Positions 7,189 to 16,382 are shown, numbered from the stretch's first letter. The stretch: 64,000 nt of DNA from Hyphomicrobiales bacterium (GCA_003169835.1 PNAI01000030.1:1-64000); one strand, 5' to 3'. Numbers and translations: made by a program. The notes: generated by a model not told the origin, from the letters alone.

Positions 7189-8379
7189 ATGTCCGCGCCC
7201 GCGACCCGTAAATACCGTCCGGAAACCCGCCTGGTGCAATCCGGCATCCTGCGCTCGCCGTTCGGCGAAACGTCGGAAGCGCTGTTCCTCACACAGGGCT
7301 ACGTCTACGAAAGTTCCGCCCAGGCCGAGGCGCGCTTCAAGGGCGAAGACCCAGGCTATCAATATTCGCGCTTCGCCAATCCGACCGTGAGCATGTTCGA
7401 GCAGCGCATGGCCGCGTTCGAGGGCGCGCAAGCCGCGCGTGCGCTCGCGACCGGCATGGCAGCCGTCACCATTTCGCTGATGGGACAACTCAAAGCGGGC
7501 GATCACGTGGTGGCGTCGAAGGCGATGTTCGGCTCCTGCCGCTACGTGGTCGAGGAATATCTACCGCGCTACGGCATTGCGTCCACGCTGGTCAACGGCT
7601 GCAATCTCGATGAGTGGAAAAATGCCGTGCGGCCGAACAGCAAGGCCTTCTTTCTTGAAACGCCGACCAATCCGCTGCTCGAAGTCATCGACATCGCGGA
7701 GGTGGCGAAGATCGCGCACTCAGCCGGCGCCAAACTCGTGGTCGACAACGTGTTCTCGACGCCGCTGTGGCAAAGCCCGCTGGAGCTCGGCGCCGACTGC
7801 GTGGTCTATTCGGCCACCAAACACATCGACGGCCAGGGCCGTTGCCTCGGCGGCGTGGTGCTCGGCTCCGAAAAATTCATCATGGATCACATTCACACGC
7901 TGATCCGCCAGACCGGCCCGTCGATGTCGCCGTTCAATGCGTGGGTGCTGCTCAAGGGTCTCGAAACCTTGGCGGTGCGCGTGCGCCGGCAGACCGATAC
8001 GGCGGCAACGGTCGCGGTCGCGCTGGCCGACCATCCGAAGGTGACGCGGCTTGTGTATCCGGGCCGGCCCGATCATCCTCAGGCTGACATTGTGGCTAAG
8101 CAAATGCGCGGCGGCTCGACGCTCGTTGCGTTTGAGATCAAGGGCGGCAAGCGCGGGGCGTTTCGATTCCAGGACGCGCTCCAGCTGGTGCGCATTTCCA
8201 ACAATCTCGGCGATGCCAAGAGCCTGATCACCCATCCTGCGACCACGACGCACCAGCGCCTCAACGCCGCAGCGCGGGCCGAGATCGGCGTCACCGACGG
8301 TTTGGTGCGGCTATCGGCAGGCCTGGAACATCCCGACGACCTGGTCGAGGACATTCTGACGGCGCTGAAAGCTGTTTAA
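7189..8379 (+). CDS. metZ: O-succinylhomoserine sulfhydrylase
   Basis: A PLP enzyme that joins O-succinylhomoserine and sulfide to give homocysteine for methionine synthesis, in the cytosol. The 396 residues fit the Cys/Met metabolism PLP family. YQYSRFANPTVSMFE near the N-terminus and ATGMAAV contact PLP phosphate, DNVFSTP carries the ring-binding Asp, and SATKHIDGQGRCLGG contains the Schiff-base Lys (about residue 208). The C-terminal SLITHPATTTH segment is typical. MetZ rather than MetB/MetC is preferred because of the GGYVY-like N-terminal segment (LTQGYVYES) and the SAM-II leader, which normally controls metA/X/Z. AAAGGAGG precedes the ATG. Confidence 0.93.
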   Translation: MSAPATRKYRPETRLVQSGILRSPFGETSEALFLTQGYVYESSAQAEARFKGEDPGYQYSRFANPTVSMFEQRMAAFEGAQAARALATGMAAVTISLMGQLKAGDHVVASKAMFGSCRYVVEEYLPRYGIASTLVNGCNLDEWKNAVRPNSKAFFLETPTNPLLEVIDIAEVAKIAHSAGAKLVVDNVFSTPLWQSPLELGADCVVYSATKHIDGQGRCLGGVVLGSEKFIMDHIHTLIRQTGPSMSPFNAWVLLKGLETLAVRVRRQTDTAATVAVALADHPKVTRLVYPGRPDHPQADIVAKQMRGGSTLVAFEIKGGKRGAFRFQDALQLVRISNNLGDAKSLITHPATTTHQRLNAAARAEIGVTDGLVRLSAGLEHPDDLVEDILTALKAV

Positions 8380-8385
8380 GGAAAT

Positions 8386-9195
8386 TTAATTGCGGACGGG
8401 CGTGGTCGTCGCGGTCACGGCCGGACGGGTGGCGGCTTCCGCGATCGCGCCGCCGAGCAATTTAGCGACACAAGCGTAGCTCCAATCGTTCATATGGAGC
8501 TCGTCGGGCGAGAGAAACGCGCTGAATGGCATGTCCTCGCCGACGCGCCAGTTCCGCATCACGGCAAAACGATCGAACAGATTGACGTTGGTCTGGTTCG
8601 AAGCCGCGGCAATGATGTTGATCATGTGATCGGACTCGGCCTTGACGATCACCCTGGGCGCGTATTGCGGATTGACCAGGATTACGTCGGTGCCGAGCGC
8701 CTTGAGCTTGTTCACACCTTCGTTAATCAGCACCGCCGCTTGCGATACCGTTCGGTCGCGCAGCACCGAATTGGTGCCGAGTTGCCAAATCACGAGATCG
8801 GGATTTTCGGCCACCACGTCCTGCTGGAACTTCGCGATCATGTCGCCCATTTCCGTGCCGTTGACGCCGCGGTTGATGACCGTGATCGTTCGGAGCGGAA
8901 AGCGTTGCTTCAAATCCGCCTCAAGACGGCTCGGGTAGGAGGCCGACGGCGAGCTGGCGCCGGCGCCGGCGGTCGAGGAGGAGCCCAACGCGACGATGGT
9001 GATCGGTTTGCCGGAGGCAAGACGCCGCGCGGTGCGGTTGAGCGGCCGGGCAAAATGCGCGAGCGCGGCGGGTGTGCTGCAGGCTGCCGGCGGCGCGGCT
9101 TTCTGCGAGCGCGCCGGAACGAAGGTCGCAGTCGCCGCGATGGCGGCCAGCGAGAGCGCCGTCAGAATACGATAGTCAGCCAGTTGGGTGATCAT
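8386..9195 (-). CDS. Secreted SGNH/GDSL-type esterase, catalytically intact
   Basis: A 269-residue exported hydrolase. A signal peptide covers about residues 1-30 (LSLAAIAATATFVPARS), suggesting a periplasmic location. Block I is VALGSSSTAGAG with the nucleophilic Ser. Block II has a Gly in NRGVNGTE, block III has GTNS with the oxyanion Asn, and block V is SPDELHMND with the Asp-x-x-His pair. It is the last gene of an opgC-SGNH-SGNH operon, starting with a 4-bp overlap on the upstream stop. By context it could add or remove acyl groups from periplasmic glucans; that role is inferred. Confidence 0.82.
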   Translation of the reverse strand: MITQLADYRILTALSLAAIAATATFVPARSQKAAPPAACSTPAALAHFARPLNRTARRLASGKPITIVALGSSSTAGAGASSPSASYPSRLEADLKQRFPLRTITVINRGVNGTEMGDMIAKFQQDVVAENPDLVIWQLGTNSVLRDRTVSQAAVLINEGVNKLKALGTDVILVNPQYAPRVIVKAESDHMINIIAAASNQTNVNLFDRFAVMRNWRVGEDMPFSAFLSPDELHMNDWSYACVAKLLGGAIAEAATRPAVTATTTPVRN

Positions 9196-9941
9196 CGCGG
9201 CGTTTTGCTCTCCAGCGCGTTCAGACGGCCAGCATCAATGATGAGGGAAGCGAGCGCGCGGCCAATGCAATCGTGCAAGCGCTTGGCGATGGTGATGTCC
9301 TTGGTTGCGGCATAGAGATCGATGACACCTGTGTCGTTCCAAGTCCGCATGAGGGATAGCCTGTCGAACAATGGCACCTGACGTTCGCGGGCAACCCACC
9401 GCATATTGTCGGCATAAGCCTCATTGGCAACCATCAACTCGGTACGGGGATTATATTGCATGTTTACGAGGATTACGTCCACCCCGGCGGATTTCATTTT
9501 CTCGACGCCGCCGGTCAGGCTGTTGAGAAATTCCCCAGGATTAACACCCAACATCGCGTCGAACGTGCCGGTTTGCCAAATAACCAATGTCGGTTTTTCG
9601 TCGGCCAGAACCCGGTCAAACGTCTTTACCATTTTGTCAGCAGTCACCCGCGGCTTGGCCAGCGAAACGACTTCAACCGGCGTGCCGGGTATTAACCGTT
9701 TCAGCGTGGCTTCGAGCCGCCACGGATAGGCGTCGCGCGCGCCATCGCTTCCGCCCAGCGTTGACGATGTTGTTCCGAACACCACGATCTTGAGAGGACC
9801 GCCCTTGGCCACCGCCACGCTGACCCGCTCCAGCGGAAAATCGCCGAGCACGACGGGCGCAGCGCAAGCCTCGGACGGCTCCGCACGCGTGCCGCAAACA
9901 CTTGCGAGCACCACAAGAAATGCAGCGACAACCGTCCTCAT
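9192..9941 (-). CDS. Degenerate SGNH-fold protein, probable pseudoenzyme
   Basis: A 249-residue exported paralogue of the downstream hydrolase; residues 1-20 (VVAAFLVVLASVCGTRA) form a signal peptide. Overall alignment is clear (IVVFGTT..., TLVIWQTGTF, VDVILVNMQYNPR, VPLFDRLSLMRTW), but the catalytic positions have changed. The nucleophile region GSSST became GTTSST, the oxyanion GTNS became GTFD, and the Asp-x-x-His block is replaced by KDITIAKRLHD. It is therefore predicted to be inactive or altered in function, perhaps a binding partner. It overlaps opgC and the next SGNH gene by 4 bp each. Confidence 0.75.
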   Translation of the reverse strand: MRTVVAAFLVVLASVCGTRAEPSEACAAPVVLGDFPLERVSVAVAKGGPLKIVVFGTTSSTLGGSDGARDAYPWRLEATLKRLIPGTPVEVVSLAKPRVTADKMVKTFDRVLADEKPTLVIWQTGTFDAMLGVNPGEFLNSLTGGVEKMKSAGVDVILVNMQYNPRTELMVANEAYADNMRWVARERQVPLFDRLSLMRTWNDTGVIDLYAATKDITIAKRLHDCIGRALASLIIDAGRLNALESKTPR

Positions 9942-11254
9942 ACCTGTCCCCCGGCGAGGTCGGCATCCAGCGGCCGCTTAGGTGGCCCGGATCCGCGTTC
10001 CATCGCTTTATACCACGAAATCAAGGTGGCAATCCCTATCATTGTGCCTACCCCCACAACGCTGACGAGCACCTGCATTGCGACGCCAGGATAGAACTCA
10101 ACCATCACGAAGTGGCCGGCGAAGGCGAGAAAGACGCCGAGGCAGAAAATCTCCAACGAATGCTGGCCGCATAGAATCGCAGGCCGCAGGATGGGCGATT
10201 TCAAGTAGGGCCAATTGGACGGCACGAAGCGCACGGTGATCGCAGCCAGCGCCAGGAAATGGGCGAAGCGCAGAACGTCGAGATTGGTCTTGTCGATCGG
10301 ATACATCCACTCGCCGAGCCAGCGCGGGATGTAATAAGCCAAGCGCGGAAAGTGCCATGTCAGCGTGACCACGAATGACAGCGCAAGAAACGACATCGCA
10401 ATCGCTGTGGTCGCCGGCGAGCGTAAGACACGTGACAAGCGTTGGGCGCCGCCGATCGCGCACCAGGCGCCAAAAACGAACAGCAATTGCCAGGCGAGCG
10501 GATTGAAGTACCACTCACCGGTCGGATAGGACTTCAGGTTCAGGCCAAAATGCCAGTTCAGCGCATAAACGAGCACCGAAAGCCCGAGTGCCGCAGTTGC
10601 GGTGCGCTGCAGCAGCCAAAGGATCGGCGGGAAAAACAGCAGCAGCACGATATAAAGCGGCAGCACATCCATATGGACCGGCTTGAACTTGAGCAGAAGC
10701 GCCTGGATGATGGTCTCGTCGGGGTGCTGCATGAAATCGAGCGCGCCCATTTCCTCGGCGAAGACCGGATTGATGGAACTTGACTGCACGTAGGCGATTT
10801 CGGCCATGTAGATCGCAAACAAGAAGATGTGCGCCACATAGATCTGCCACGCGCGCCGCAGAATTCGCGCGCCCGCCACCATTAACCCGCGTTCGTGCAT
10901 GGCCTTGCTGTAGACGAAGGCCGCGGTGTATCCGGATATGAAAATGAAAATCTCGGTGGCGTCGCTGAATCCGTAGTTCCGGATGGTGATCCAGTTCACG
11001 ATGTTGGTGGGAATATGATCGAGAAAGATCAGCCACAGCGCGATGCCGCGAAACAGGTCGAGCCGCAGGTCACGCTCGGCCGTAATCGTCGGAGCCACTG
11101 AAACCTGCCGCTCGCGCGAGGCCTGCAGGCCGGAGGCCTGATCGCGTCTGGGGAGAACTTCCAGCGACGCATCGGCGGCAGAGGTGTGCGCGGCTGATTT
11201 CGGCTTACCGGTATCCCCGTCGGGGTGGCGCGCAAGGGCGCGTTTTTCGCTCAT
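9938..11254 (-). CDS. opgC: OpgC-family membrane acyltransferase
   Basis: A 438-residue polytopic inner-membrane protein of the OpgC family, which succinylates osmoregulated periplasmic glucans. A charged cytoplasmic N-tail (residues 1-60) is followed by RDLRLDLFRGIALWLIFLDHIP, with the characteristic Arg-Leu-Asp and His. Then come YGFSDATEIFIFISGY and about ten hydrophobic segments, with a second signature near WLGEWMYPIDKTNLDVLRFAHF. It heads an operon with two secreted SGNH proteins through 4-bp overlaps, so the three products probably act together on envelope glucans. It is divergent from apaG with 56 bp between. Confidence 0.85.
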   Translation of the reverse strand: MSEKRALARHPDGDTGKPKSAAHTSAADASLEVLPRRDQASGLQASRERQVSVAPTITAERDLRLDLFRGIALWLIFLDHIPTNIVNWITIRNYGFSDATEIFIFISGYTAAFVYSKAMHERGLMVAGARILRRAWQIYVAHIFLFAIYMAEIAYVQSSSINPVFAEEMGALDFMQHPDETIIQALLLKFKPVHMDVLPLYIVLLLFFPPILWLLQRTATAALGLSVLVYALNWHFGLNLKSYPTGEWYFNPLAWQLLFVFGAWCAIGGAQRLSRVLRSPATTAIAMSFLALSFVVTLTWHFPRLAYYIPRWLGEWMYPIDKTNLDVLRFAHFLALAAITVRFVPSNWPYLKSPILRPAILCGQHSLEIFCLGVFLAFAGHFVMVEFYPGVAMQVLVSVVGVGTMIGIATLISWYKAMERGSGPPKRPLDADLAGGQV

Positions 11255-11310
11255 TGTGCCGGGCCCATGACACGGGTTATTGATCTGGCTCGCCCCCGGC
11301 AGAGGATTGC

Positions 11311-11703
11311 ATGTACCAAGCCGTCACTCGCGATATCGAGGTCATCGTGACTCCGCGTTTCCTTGCCGAGCGATCCTCGCCCGACAACGGGTACTTTTTT
11401 TGGGCCTACACCATTGAGATCAAGAACGGCAGCTCTGAGACGGTGCAGCTCAAGACCCGGCACTGGAAAATCACCGACGCGAATGGGCGCCTGCAGGAAG
11501 TTCGCGGCGCGGGCGTCGTCGGGGAGGAGCCCGTCCTCAAGCCCGGCGAGTCTTTCGAATATACCAGCGGTGTGCCGTTGCCGACGCCGTCCGGCTTCAT
11601 GCTGGGAACCTACGGCATGGTCAGCGCGACGGGCGAAGGCTTCGACATCGAGGTCCCGGCGTTCTCGCTCGATTCCGCTCATGCCAAGCCCACGATCAAT
11701 TGA
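11311..11703 (+). CDS. apaG: ApaG/F-box-associated domain protein
   Basis: A 130-residue ApaG protein, all beta, immunoglobulin-like. It shows YQAVTRDIEVIVTPRFL, YFFWAYTIEIKNGSSETVQLKTRHW, the glycine-rich VRGAGVVGEEPVLKPGESF and YTSGVPLPTPSGFMLGTY, matching the family throughout its usual length. ApaG has been linked to Co/Mg resistance, but its biochemical role is unclear. It is next to methionine and heat-shock genes, as in many relatives. The start at 11311 follows a GCAGAGGA ribosome site. Confidence 0.93.
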   Translation: MYQAVTRDIEVIVTPRFLAERSSPDNGYFFWAYTIEIKNGSSETVQLKTRHWKITDANGRLQEVRGAGVVGEEPVLKPGESFEYTSGVPLPTPSGFMLGTYGMVSATGEGFDIEVPAFSLDSAHAKPTIN

Positions 11704-11711
11704 CATCGGTT

Positions 11712-12449
11712 TCAACGTTTCATCGCAATCGCCTGCGGCAGGCAGGTCCCGAGCCGGCCGAGCGCGGGACGCGGAATAATCGCCAGCACGGCGCCGCCGT
11801 CTTCGACAAAATCCTGCAGCGCTTCAAGGCGCGCCTCGGGCAGCGAGACGCATCCGCCGGTGCCTTTGTCCGCCGCGCGCCAGACATGAATGAAGATGCA
11901 CGAGCCCGCCTTGGCCGCGATGTTGGTCGGATAGTCGACCAGCAGACCGCGGCGGTACATGGGCAAGAGCTTGCTCATGTTCTCGGCGTGAACCTTGGGG
12001 CCGACCAGGGCGCGCGATGTGATGGTGTTGTAAGCGGGTGAATCTGGATCATCGACGCAGACGGTGTCGCCTGTGACTTGAACATGTCCTGCGCGCGATG
12101 ACGGAAGAGTGCCGAAGGTCCCGCCGATCGGATAGACGCCGGCAGGCGCGCGCTTGTCGCCTTCGGCTTTGATCGGCTCTCCGGCTCGCGCGAGATGACG
12201 AAACGTATGCGCCCAGCCGGTGCCGGCGCGCCCGACCAGGGCGGGTTCGGCGGGGCCGGTCATGAGCCAGCGATCTTTTGATGAAGCGCGCTCGAAGAGC
12301 TGCATGGTCGCGGGTGTGGCATCCATGTTTTCGGTGGTGACCAGAACGAGACGCTTGGCCTCGGTGAGTACCGCCGGACAGGCTTGGCCAAACGCCATAG
12401 AGGGTGCCAGCAGCGCAGCGAGCACGAACGCGATGGCGCGGCTATCCAT
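11712..12449 (-). CDS. L,D-transpeptidase-family (YkuD) exported protein
   Basis: Predicted to act on peptidoglycan cross-links in the periplasm. A signal peptide MDSRAIAFVLAALLAPSMAFG begins at 12449 with GGGAG upstream. The longer in-frame start at 12536 would place 29 basic residues before it and is less likely. The catalytic region reads IFIHVWRAADKGTGGCVSL: His, then Gly-Cys-Val-Ser, the YkuD-type nucleophilic Cys motif. Upstream there is APAGVYPIGGTFG, another conserved part. It resembles short stand-alone YkuD proteins with no LysM or PG-binding domain. It lies 24 bp after hslO and probably shares its transcript. Confidence 0.82.
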   Translation of the reverse strand: MDSRAIAFVLAALLAPSMAFGQACPAVLTEAKRLVLVTTENMDATPATMQLFERASSKDRWLMTGPAEPALVGRAGTGWAHTFRHLARAGEPIKAEGDKRAPAGVYPIGGTFGTLPSSRAGHVQVTGDTVCVDDPDSPAYNTITSRALVGPKVHAENMSKLLPMYRRGLLVDYPTNIAAKAGSCIFIHVWRAADKGTGGCVSLPEARLEALQDFVEDGGAVLAIIPRPALGRLGTCLPQAIAMKR

Positions 12450-12472
12450 AAGAACTCCCGCAAGGCCTCTCG

Positions 12473-13486
12473 TCAGACTTGTTCGCCAGCGACGTCCTCG
12501 GGTGCGAAGGCGTAGTTCGCGCTGCAGAATTCGCATGTCACCGAGATTACACCGTTCTCGACCATGTGGTCACGGTCGTCCTGCGGGAAACTTCGCAACA
12601 TGGCCTCGACGCCCGTGCGCGAGCAGGAGCACTCAGCCCGCAGTTCCCGGTAGCGGAATACGCGCACACCGTGCTCGTGGAACAGCCGATAGACCAGCCG
12701 CTCGCTGGAAAGCTCCGGGTCGATCAGCTCGAGGTCCGTGACTGTGGACATCAGCGTGCGGCCCTCAACCCAGGCCTCATCCTCCGCCACGGTATGGGGC
12801 GGGGTGCCTTCTGGGGCGTTGCCGGGATCGAGATCGGCCTGGCGCGCGCGATCCGACGCAAGCGGCAAGAACTGCAGCAGCGCGCCGCCGGCGCGCCAGC
12901 GGCGGGTGGAACCGGGCGAAAATTCTTCGGCCACCGCGAGTCGCACCCGCGTCGGGATCTGCTCGGAGCGGCGGAAATATTCGTGCGCGGCGGCTTCCAG
13001 ATTACCGCCTTCGAGCGCGACCACGCCTTGGTAGCGGCTCATGTCGGGCCCCTGGTCGATGGTCATGGCGAGATGGCCGCGGCCGAGCAACGAACCGGGA
13101 TCGGCTTTGCCTGAGGCGATCGCGGCTTCGACCTGCGCGGCGTCGAAGCGGGCGCAGGCGCGGACTTTGCCGGGGCTGCGCAAATCGATCACCAGCATGC
13201 GCACCGGCCCGTCGGTCTGGGTCTGGAAAATAAAGCGGCCGTCGAATTTGAGCGTGGAGCCGAGCAGCACCGTGAGCACGATGGCTTCACCGACGAGCTT
13301 GGCCACCGGCAGCGGATAATTGTGGCGGGAGAGGATTTCGTCGACCATGGGCCCGAGCCGCACGACCTGGCCACGCAGTTCGAGCGCTGCGACTTGAAAC
13401 GGCAAAATGGCGTCGTCGGGGGAGGTTTCCGCGGGCTCGCGCACCGGAACGGCGATGTCGGGTCTGGTAAAGCCGGGATTCGTCAT
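12473..13486 (-). CDS. hslO: Hsp33 redox-regulated chaperone
   Basis: A cytosolic holdase chaperone activated by oxidation of a zinc-bound cysteine cluster. The C-terminal redox switch is visible: ECSCSR (C-x-C) and, 30 residues later, CEFCS (C-x-x-C). The N-terminal domain has LVGEAIVLTVLLGSTLKFDGRF and GHLAMTIDQGPDMSRYQG. The start MTNPGFTRPDIAVPV at 13486 is chosen. The frame extends to 13579, but those extra 31 residues are unlike Hsp33. Length of 337 residues is slightly above E. coli Hsp33, as in other alphaproteobacteria. Two 13-base repeats lie upstream. Confidence 0.93.
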   Translation of the reverse strand: MTNPGFTRPDIAVPVREPAETSPDDAILPFQVAALELRGQVVRLGPMVDEILSRHNYPLPVAKLVGEAIVLTVLLGSTLKFDGRFIFQTQTDGPVRMLVIDLRSPGKVRACARFDAAQVEAAIASGKADPGSLLGRGHLAMTIDQGPDMSRYQGVVALEGGNLEAAAHEYFRRSEQIPTRVRLAVAEEFSPGSTRRWRAGGALLQFLPLASDRARQADLDPGNAPEGTPPHTVAEDEAWVEGRTLMSTVTDLELIDPELSSERLVYRLFHEHGVRVFRYRELRAECSCSRTGVEAMLRSFPQDDRDHMVENGVISVTCEFCSANYAFAPEDVAGEQV

Positions 13487-13562
13487 GGCGTGCCTAATGT
13501 AAGGCGATCCGCCGCGAAATCGAGCCCCAGCAGGTTGGCCGCCCCCCAGGCAAATGCTTGTG

Positions 13563-13588
13563 CCAAGTGCTTGGGCCAAGTGCTTGGG
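13563..13588. repeat. Two tandem copies of CCAAGTGCTTGGG
   Basis: Two perfect head-to-tail copies of a 13-base unit that is itself palindromic (CCAAG-TG-CTTGG), 77 bp upstream of the hslO start. It could be an operator or a chance slippage product. The surrounding 13487-13697 region has no other gene. Confidence 0.6.
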
Positions 13589-13697
13589 CTAAGCAGCCTC
13601 GTCCGCTTTCAGACTATTGCTGCCATCCGGTATTGGTGGAAGCGACGCGATTGACCCGGAACGGCCATTATTGTCCCCCGTTCAGAGGTTATTCGCC

Positions 13698-14534
13698 TTA
13701 GTACCGCCATCCATTTTGAAAACTTGATATTACCCACCAAACACCCACGACGATCATGCCCACGCCCGCGATCCGCGAGACCACACGACCAGCCGGGATG
13801 ACTTTTTCTGCGAGGACAAAGATCGCAAGCACTGCAATCCATAGAACGTTCATGACCCCGCCAACGAATAGAAGTGCCATGAGGACCCAACAGCAGCCAA
13901 CGCAATAGATACCGTGCCGCGCGCCCAACGCGAGCGAGCCCGCGGCATCGCGTCTGAAGCCACCGTTATTCTGGAGAAACTGCCAAGGCGCCTGGCACTG
14001 CCGCAGGCACACATCTTTGATCGGTGACCATTGATAGAGGCCCGCCGCTATCAGCACGACCGCCCCGAACTGGTTGCTTTGGCTTTCCATCATTGTGCCG
14101 AGCACGGCCGAGCGTTCAAGCGCCCACTGCGCGACTGTGGCGGCGAGCGAGAAAACGATCCACACAACGAGATATCCGGCCGCGAACCAGCCGGTTGCTG
14201 CTAACGGATTTCCTTGCTGCGCGGCCTGTCGGCCTACGCGCGCATAGATCAGGATCATGGGCGCCACCGACGGCGTCATCATCCCGAGCATCATCACCGC
14301 CCACATTACAAACACAAAAGCGAATTCAATGGGTCGCCATGGCTCAGACATCGGCATCATCAAGCCCATGCCGGCCGGAATCATCCTAAAGCCGGTCATG
14401 TCCATACCGCCCATATACATGTCGGCGGCAAGCCAGAGCACATAGGCCCAGGCCAGGGCGGTCATCACGATAAGCGCAATTACGACTATGGCGCGATCGC
14501 GCCGCAGTATGGGCTCCAACACGCCATCCGTCAT
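13698..14534 (-). CDS. DUF2182 family integral membrane protein, metal-related
   Basis: A 278-residue polytopic membrane protein of the DUF2182 family (predicted metal-binding membrane protein). Typical Met-rich stretches are present: MYMGGMDM, MGLMMPM and FVMWAVMMLGMMTPSVAPMILIY. The cysteine segments KDVCLRQCQAP and HGIYCVGCCWVLM could bind metal. About seven hydrophobic segments are visible. It lies 6 bp after a DUF1326 protein with a Cys-rich start, a recurrent pairing, so the two probably form one membrane/soluble metal-handling system. The substrate is unknown. The pair separates hslO from argF. Confidence 0.8.
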   Translation of the reverse strand: MTDGVLEPILRRDRAIVVIALIVMTALAWAYVLWLAADMYMGGMDMTGFRMIPAGMGLMMPMSEPWRPIEFAFVFVMWAVMMLGMMTPSVAPMILIYARVGRQAAQQGNPLAATGWFAAGYLVVWIVFSLAATVAQWALERSAVLGTMMESQSNQFGAVVLIAAGLYQWSPIKDVCLRQCQAPWQFLQNNGGFRRDAAGSLALGARHGIYCVGCCWVLMALLFVGGVMNVLWIAVLAIFVLAEKVIPAGRVVSRIAGVGMIVVGVWWVISSFQNGWRY

Positions 14535-14540
14535 ATCAGC

Positions 14541-15176
14541 TCAGGGCGCAATACCGCTTTGGCAGAGATGGATTTCGGCAAACTGGGCGTAGGAGTCCGC
14601 AAACTCCAACTTAATCGGGCGTGACGTTTTGGTCCAACCGCGTCCGATTTCAGCGAGAGTGTATTCGAACCCGCCCACCATATCGATGCGCACGCGGTGT
14701 TCCGCGCCTGTCACCGGATTAAGGATCGGTTCGCCGCGGCCCTCGGTCACGCCCTCTACAACCAGCCGCGCCTTTCTCCCAGCGACGTCAACCTTGAAGT
14801 CGATCAGAGCGAATATCGGCTCGTGTAACTTTTCGAGAGTCGAAGCAAACACACTGAAAATCGTTGCTCCGGGTTCGGTGTCCTGGCCGGTTAGAATGCG
14901 CAGCAGCGCCCCGCGCTGCGCTTCCGTCGCCCGCTCATCGACCACTACTGCCGCTTCGCCTTTGCCTTCATGAATGGCGCCAGGCCAGCGAAAGATTCCA
15001 ATGAATTTCAGACCGTCAAGTTTTGTCGACCCGTGGTGACCTTGCTCGACCTGCATGCCTGCCACAGCCTGGCAATTTCCGTGCGTGGGCAATGCATTGA
15101 ATTGGCACGGACAACCGTAAGAGCAGTTACAGTTGACGAACTCATGTCCATGGATCGTCCAGTTCGTGTCGACCAT
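14541..15176 (-). CDS. DUF1326 protein with N-terminal cysteine metal motif
   Basis: A 211-residue DUF1326 protein without a signal peptide. The hallmark N-terminus has EFVNCNCSYGCPCQFNALP, four cysteines in a C-x-C-x3-C-x-C arrangement able to bind soft metal ions. The rest is a beta-rich domain with GIFRWPGAIHEGKGEAAVVVD and ILNPVTGAEHRVRIDM. It is the first gene of a two-gene unit with the DUF2182 membrane protein. Copper or another thiophilic metal is a reasonable guess from the ligands, but no ligand is established for the family as far as I know. Confidence 0.8.
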   Translation of the reverse strand: MVDTNWTIHGHEFVNCNCSYGCPCQFNALPTHGNCQAVAGMQVEQGHHGSTKLDGLKFIGIFRWPGAIHEGKGEAAVVVDERATEAQRGALLRILTGQDTEPGATIFSVFASTLEKLHEPIFALIDFKVDVAGRKARLVVEGVTEGRGEPILNPVTGAEHRVRIDMVGGFEYTLAEIGRGWTKTSRPIKLEFADSYAQFAEIHLCQSGIAP

Positions 15177-15449
15177 TCTCGCCTCCCGGCAGGTATGCGC
15201 TTTGTGAGGGAGGCACCAAACAGTCCTCCATCATAAATGATAGCAAACCAAGACATAATCCAAAAGGCCGAAAAGAACGCCAGCGAAGCATTAAGTTCTT
15301 GCCCGACAAAATCTCCTAACACATCGCCAAGCAGCCTCGACTCATTTGTGTCGCTAGACGGCGAGTGATGTCTGAGTTTGGCACTTCGCGTCGCTGCGCA
15401 CTTCGTCCGCTATCGGGGCATAGCGGCGTTAGACGACCCTGCGTCCGCC

Positions 15450-16382
15450 TCAATCCCCCACATCGGCACGCAGGCACCAGGCGAGAATGCCTTTCTGGGC
15501 GTGCAAGCGATTTTCCGCCTCGTCGAACACCACCGATTGCGTGCCATCCATCACTTCGTCTGTGACCTCGTCGCCGCGATGGGCCGGCAGGCAATGCATA
15601 AACAGCGCGTCCGGTTTAGCCTTGGACATGAGCTTGGCGTTGACCTGGTAGCGCTTGAGCAAATTGCGGCGGCGGCGGTCGCCCTTGTCCCCCATCGACA
15701 CCCAGGTATCGGTCACGACGCAGTCGGCGCCCTTCACCGCAGTAAGTGGATCGCTGCCGATGCTGATCTTCGCCCCCGACTTCTTGATCCAATCGAGCAG
15801 CCCTTTGTCCGGCTTGAGCGCCACGGGCGTTGCCACCTTGAGCTTGAACTTGAAGCGCTCGGCGGCATGCATCCAGGAGGTCAGCACGTTGTTGGCGTCA
15901 CCGGTCCAGGCCACGGTGCGGCCGCGGATCTCGCCGCGATGCTCCTCGAAGGTCAGCACGTCGGACAGCACCTGACAGGGGTGCGAGCGCTTGGTCAGGC
16001 CGTTGATGACGGGCACGGTTGCGCTGGCCGCGAGCTCAATCAGATGCGCGTGATCGAGCGTGCGGATCATGATGGCATCGACATAGCGCGAGAGTACGCG
16101 CGCGGTGTCGGCGATGGTCTCGCCGCGGCCGAGCTGCATGTCCTGGCCGGTCAGCATGATGCTTTCGCCGCCGAGCTGGCGCATGGCGACGTCGAACGAA
16201 ACACGCGTGCGGGTCGAGGGCCGGTCGAAGATCATGGCCAGCGTTGCGCCCGCGAGCGGGCCTGAGCCGGCGGCGCCCCGGCGCATTTTCTTCATGGCAC
16301 GGCTGGTCGCAAGGATATGGCGCAGATCGGCCGCCGGAATGTCGATCAGATCGAGGAAATGCCGCGGGCGCTGCTTGCTCAT
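15450..16382 (-). CDS. argF: Ornithine carbamoyltransferase
   Basis: Condenses ornithine and carbamoyl phosphate to citrulline in arginine synthesis, in the cytosol. The 310 residues show carbamoyl-phosphate binding [11 protein letters not shown] (about residue 53), ornithine-side [21 protein letters not shown], the HPCQVLSD segment and the catalytic [12 protein letters not shown] near the C-terminus. The start [10 protein letters not shown] at 16382 overlaps the argD stop by 4 bp (ATGA), so translation is coupled. The frame open to 16430 is only argD read-through. The 273 bp downstream contain no gene I can support. Confidence 0.96.
   Translation of the reverse strand: MSKQRPRHFLDLIDIPAADLRHILATSRAMKKMRRGAAGSGPLAGATLAMIFDRPSTRTRVSFDVAMRQLGGESIMLTGQDMQLGRGETIADTARVLSRYVDAIMIRTLDHAHLIELAASATVPVINGLTKRSHPCQVLSDVLTFEEHRGEIRGRTVAWTGDANNVLTSWMHAAERFKFKLKVATPVALKPDKGLLDWIKKSGAKISIGSDPLTAVKGADCVVTDTWVSMGDKGDRRRRNLLKRYQVNAKLMSKAKPDALFMHCLPAHRGDEVTDEVMDGTQSVVFDEAENRLHAQKGILAWCLRADVGD

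Noticed and set aside
15177..15449. Short frames between the DUF1326 gene and argF
   Set aside because: No ribosome site, no domain and composition of shadow frames; treated as non-coding.
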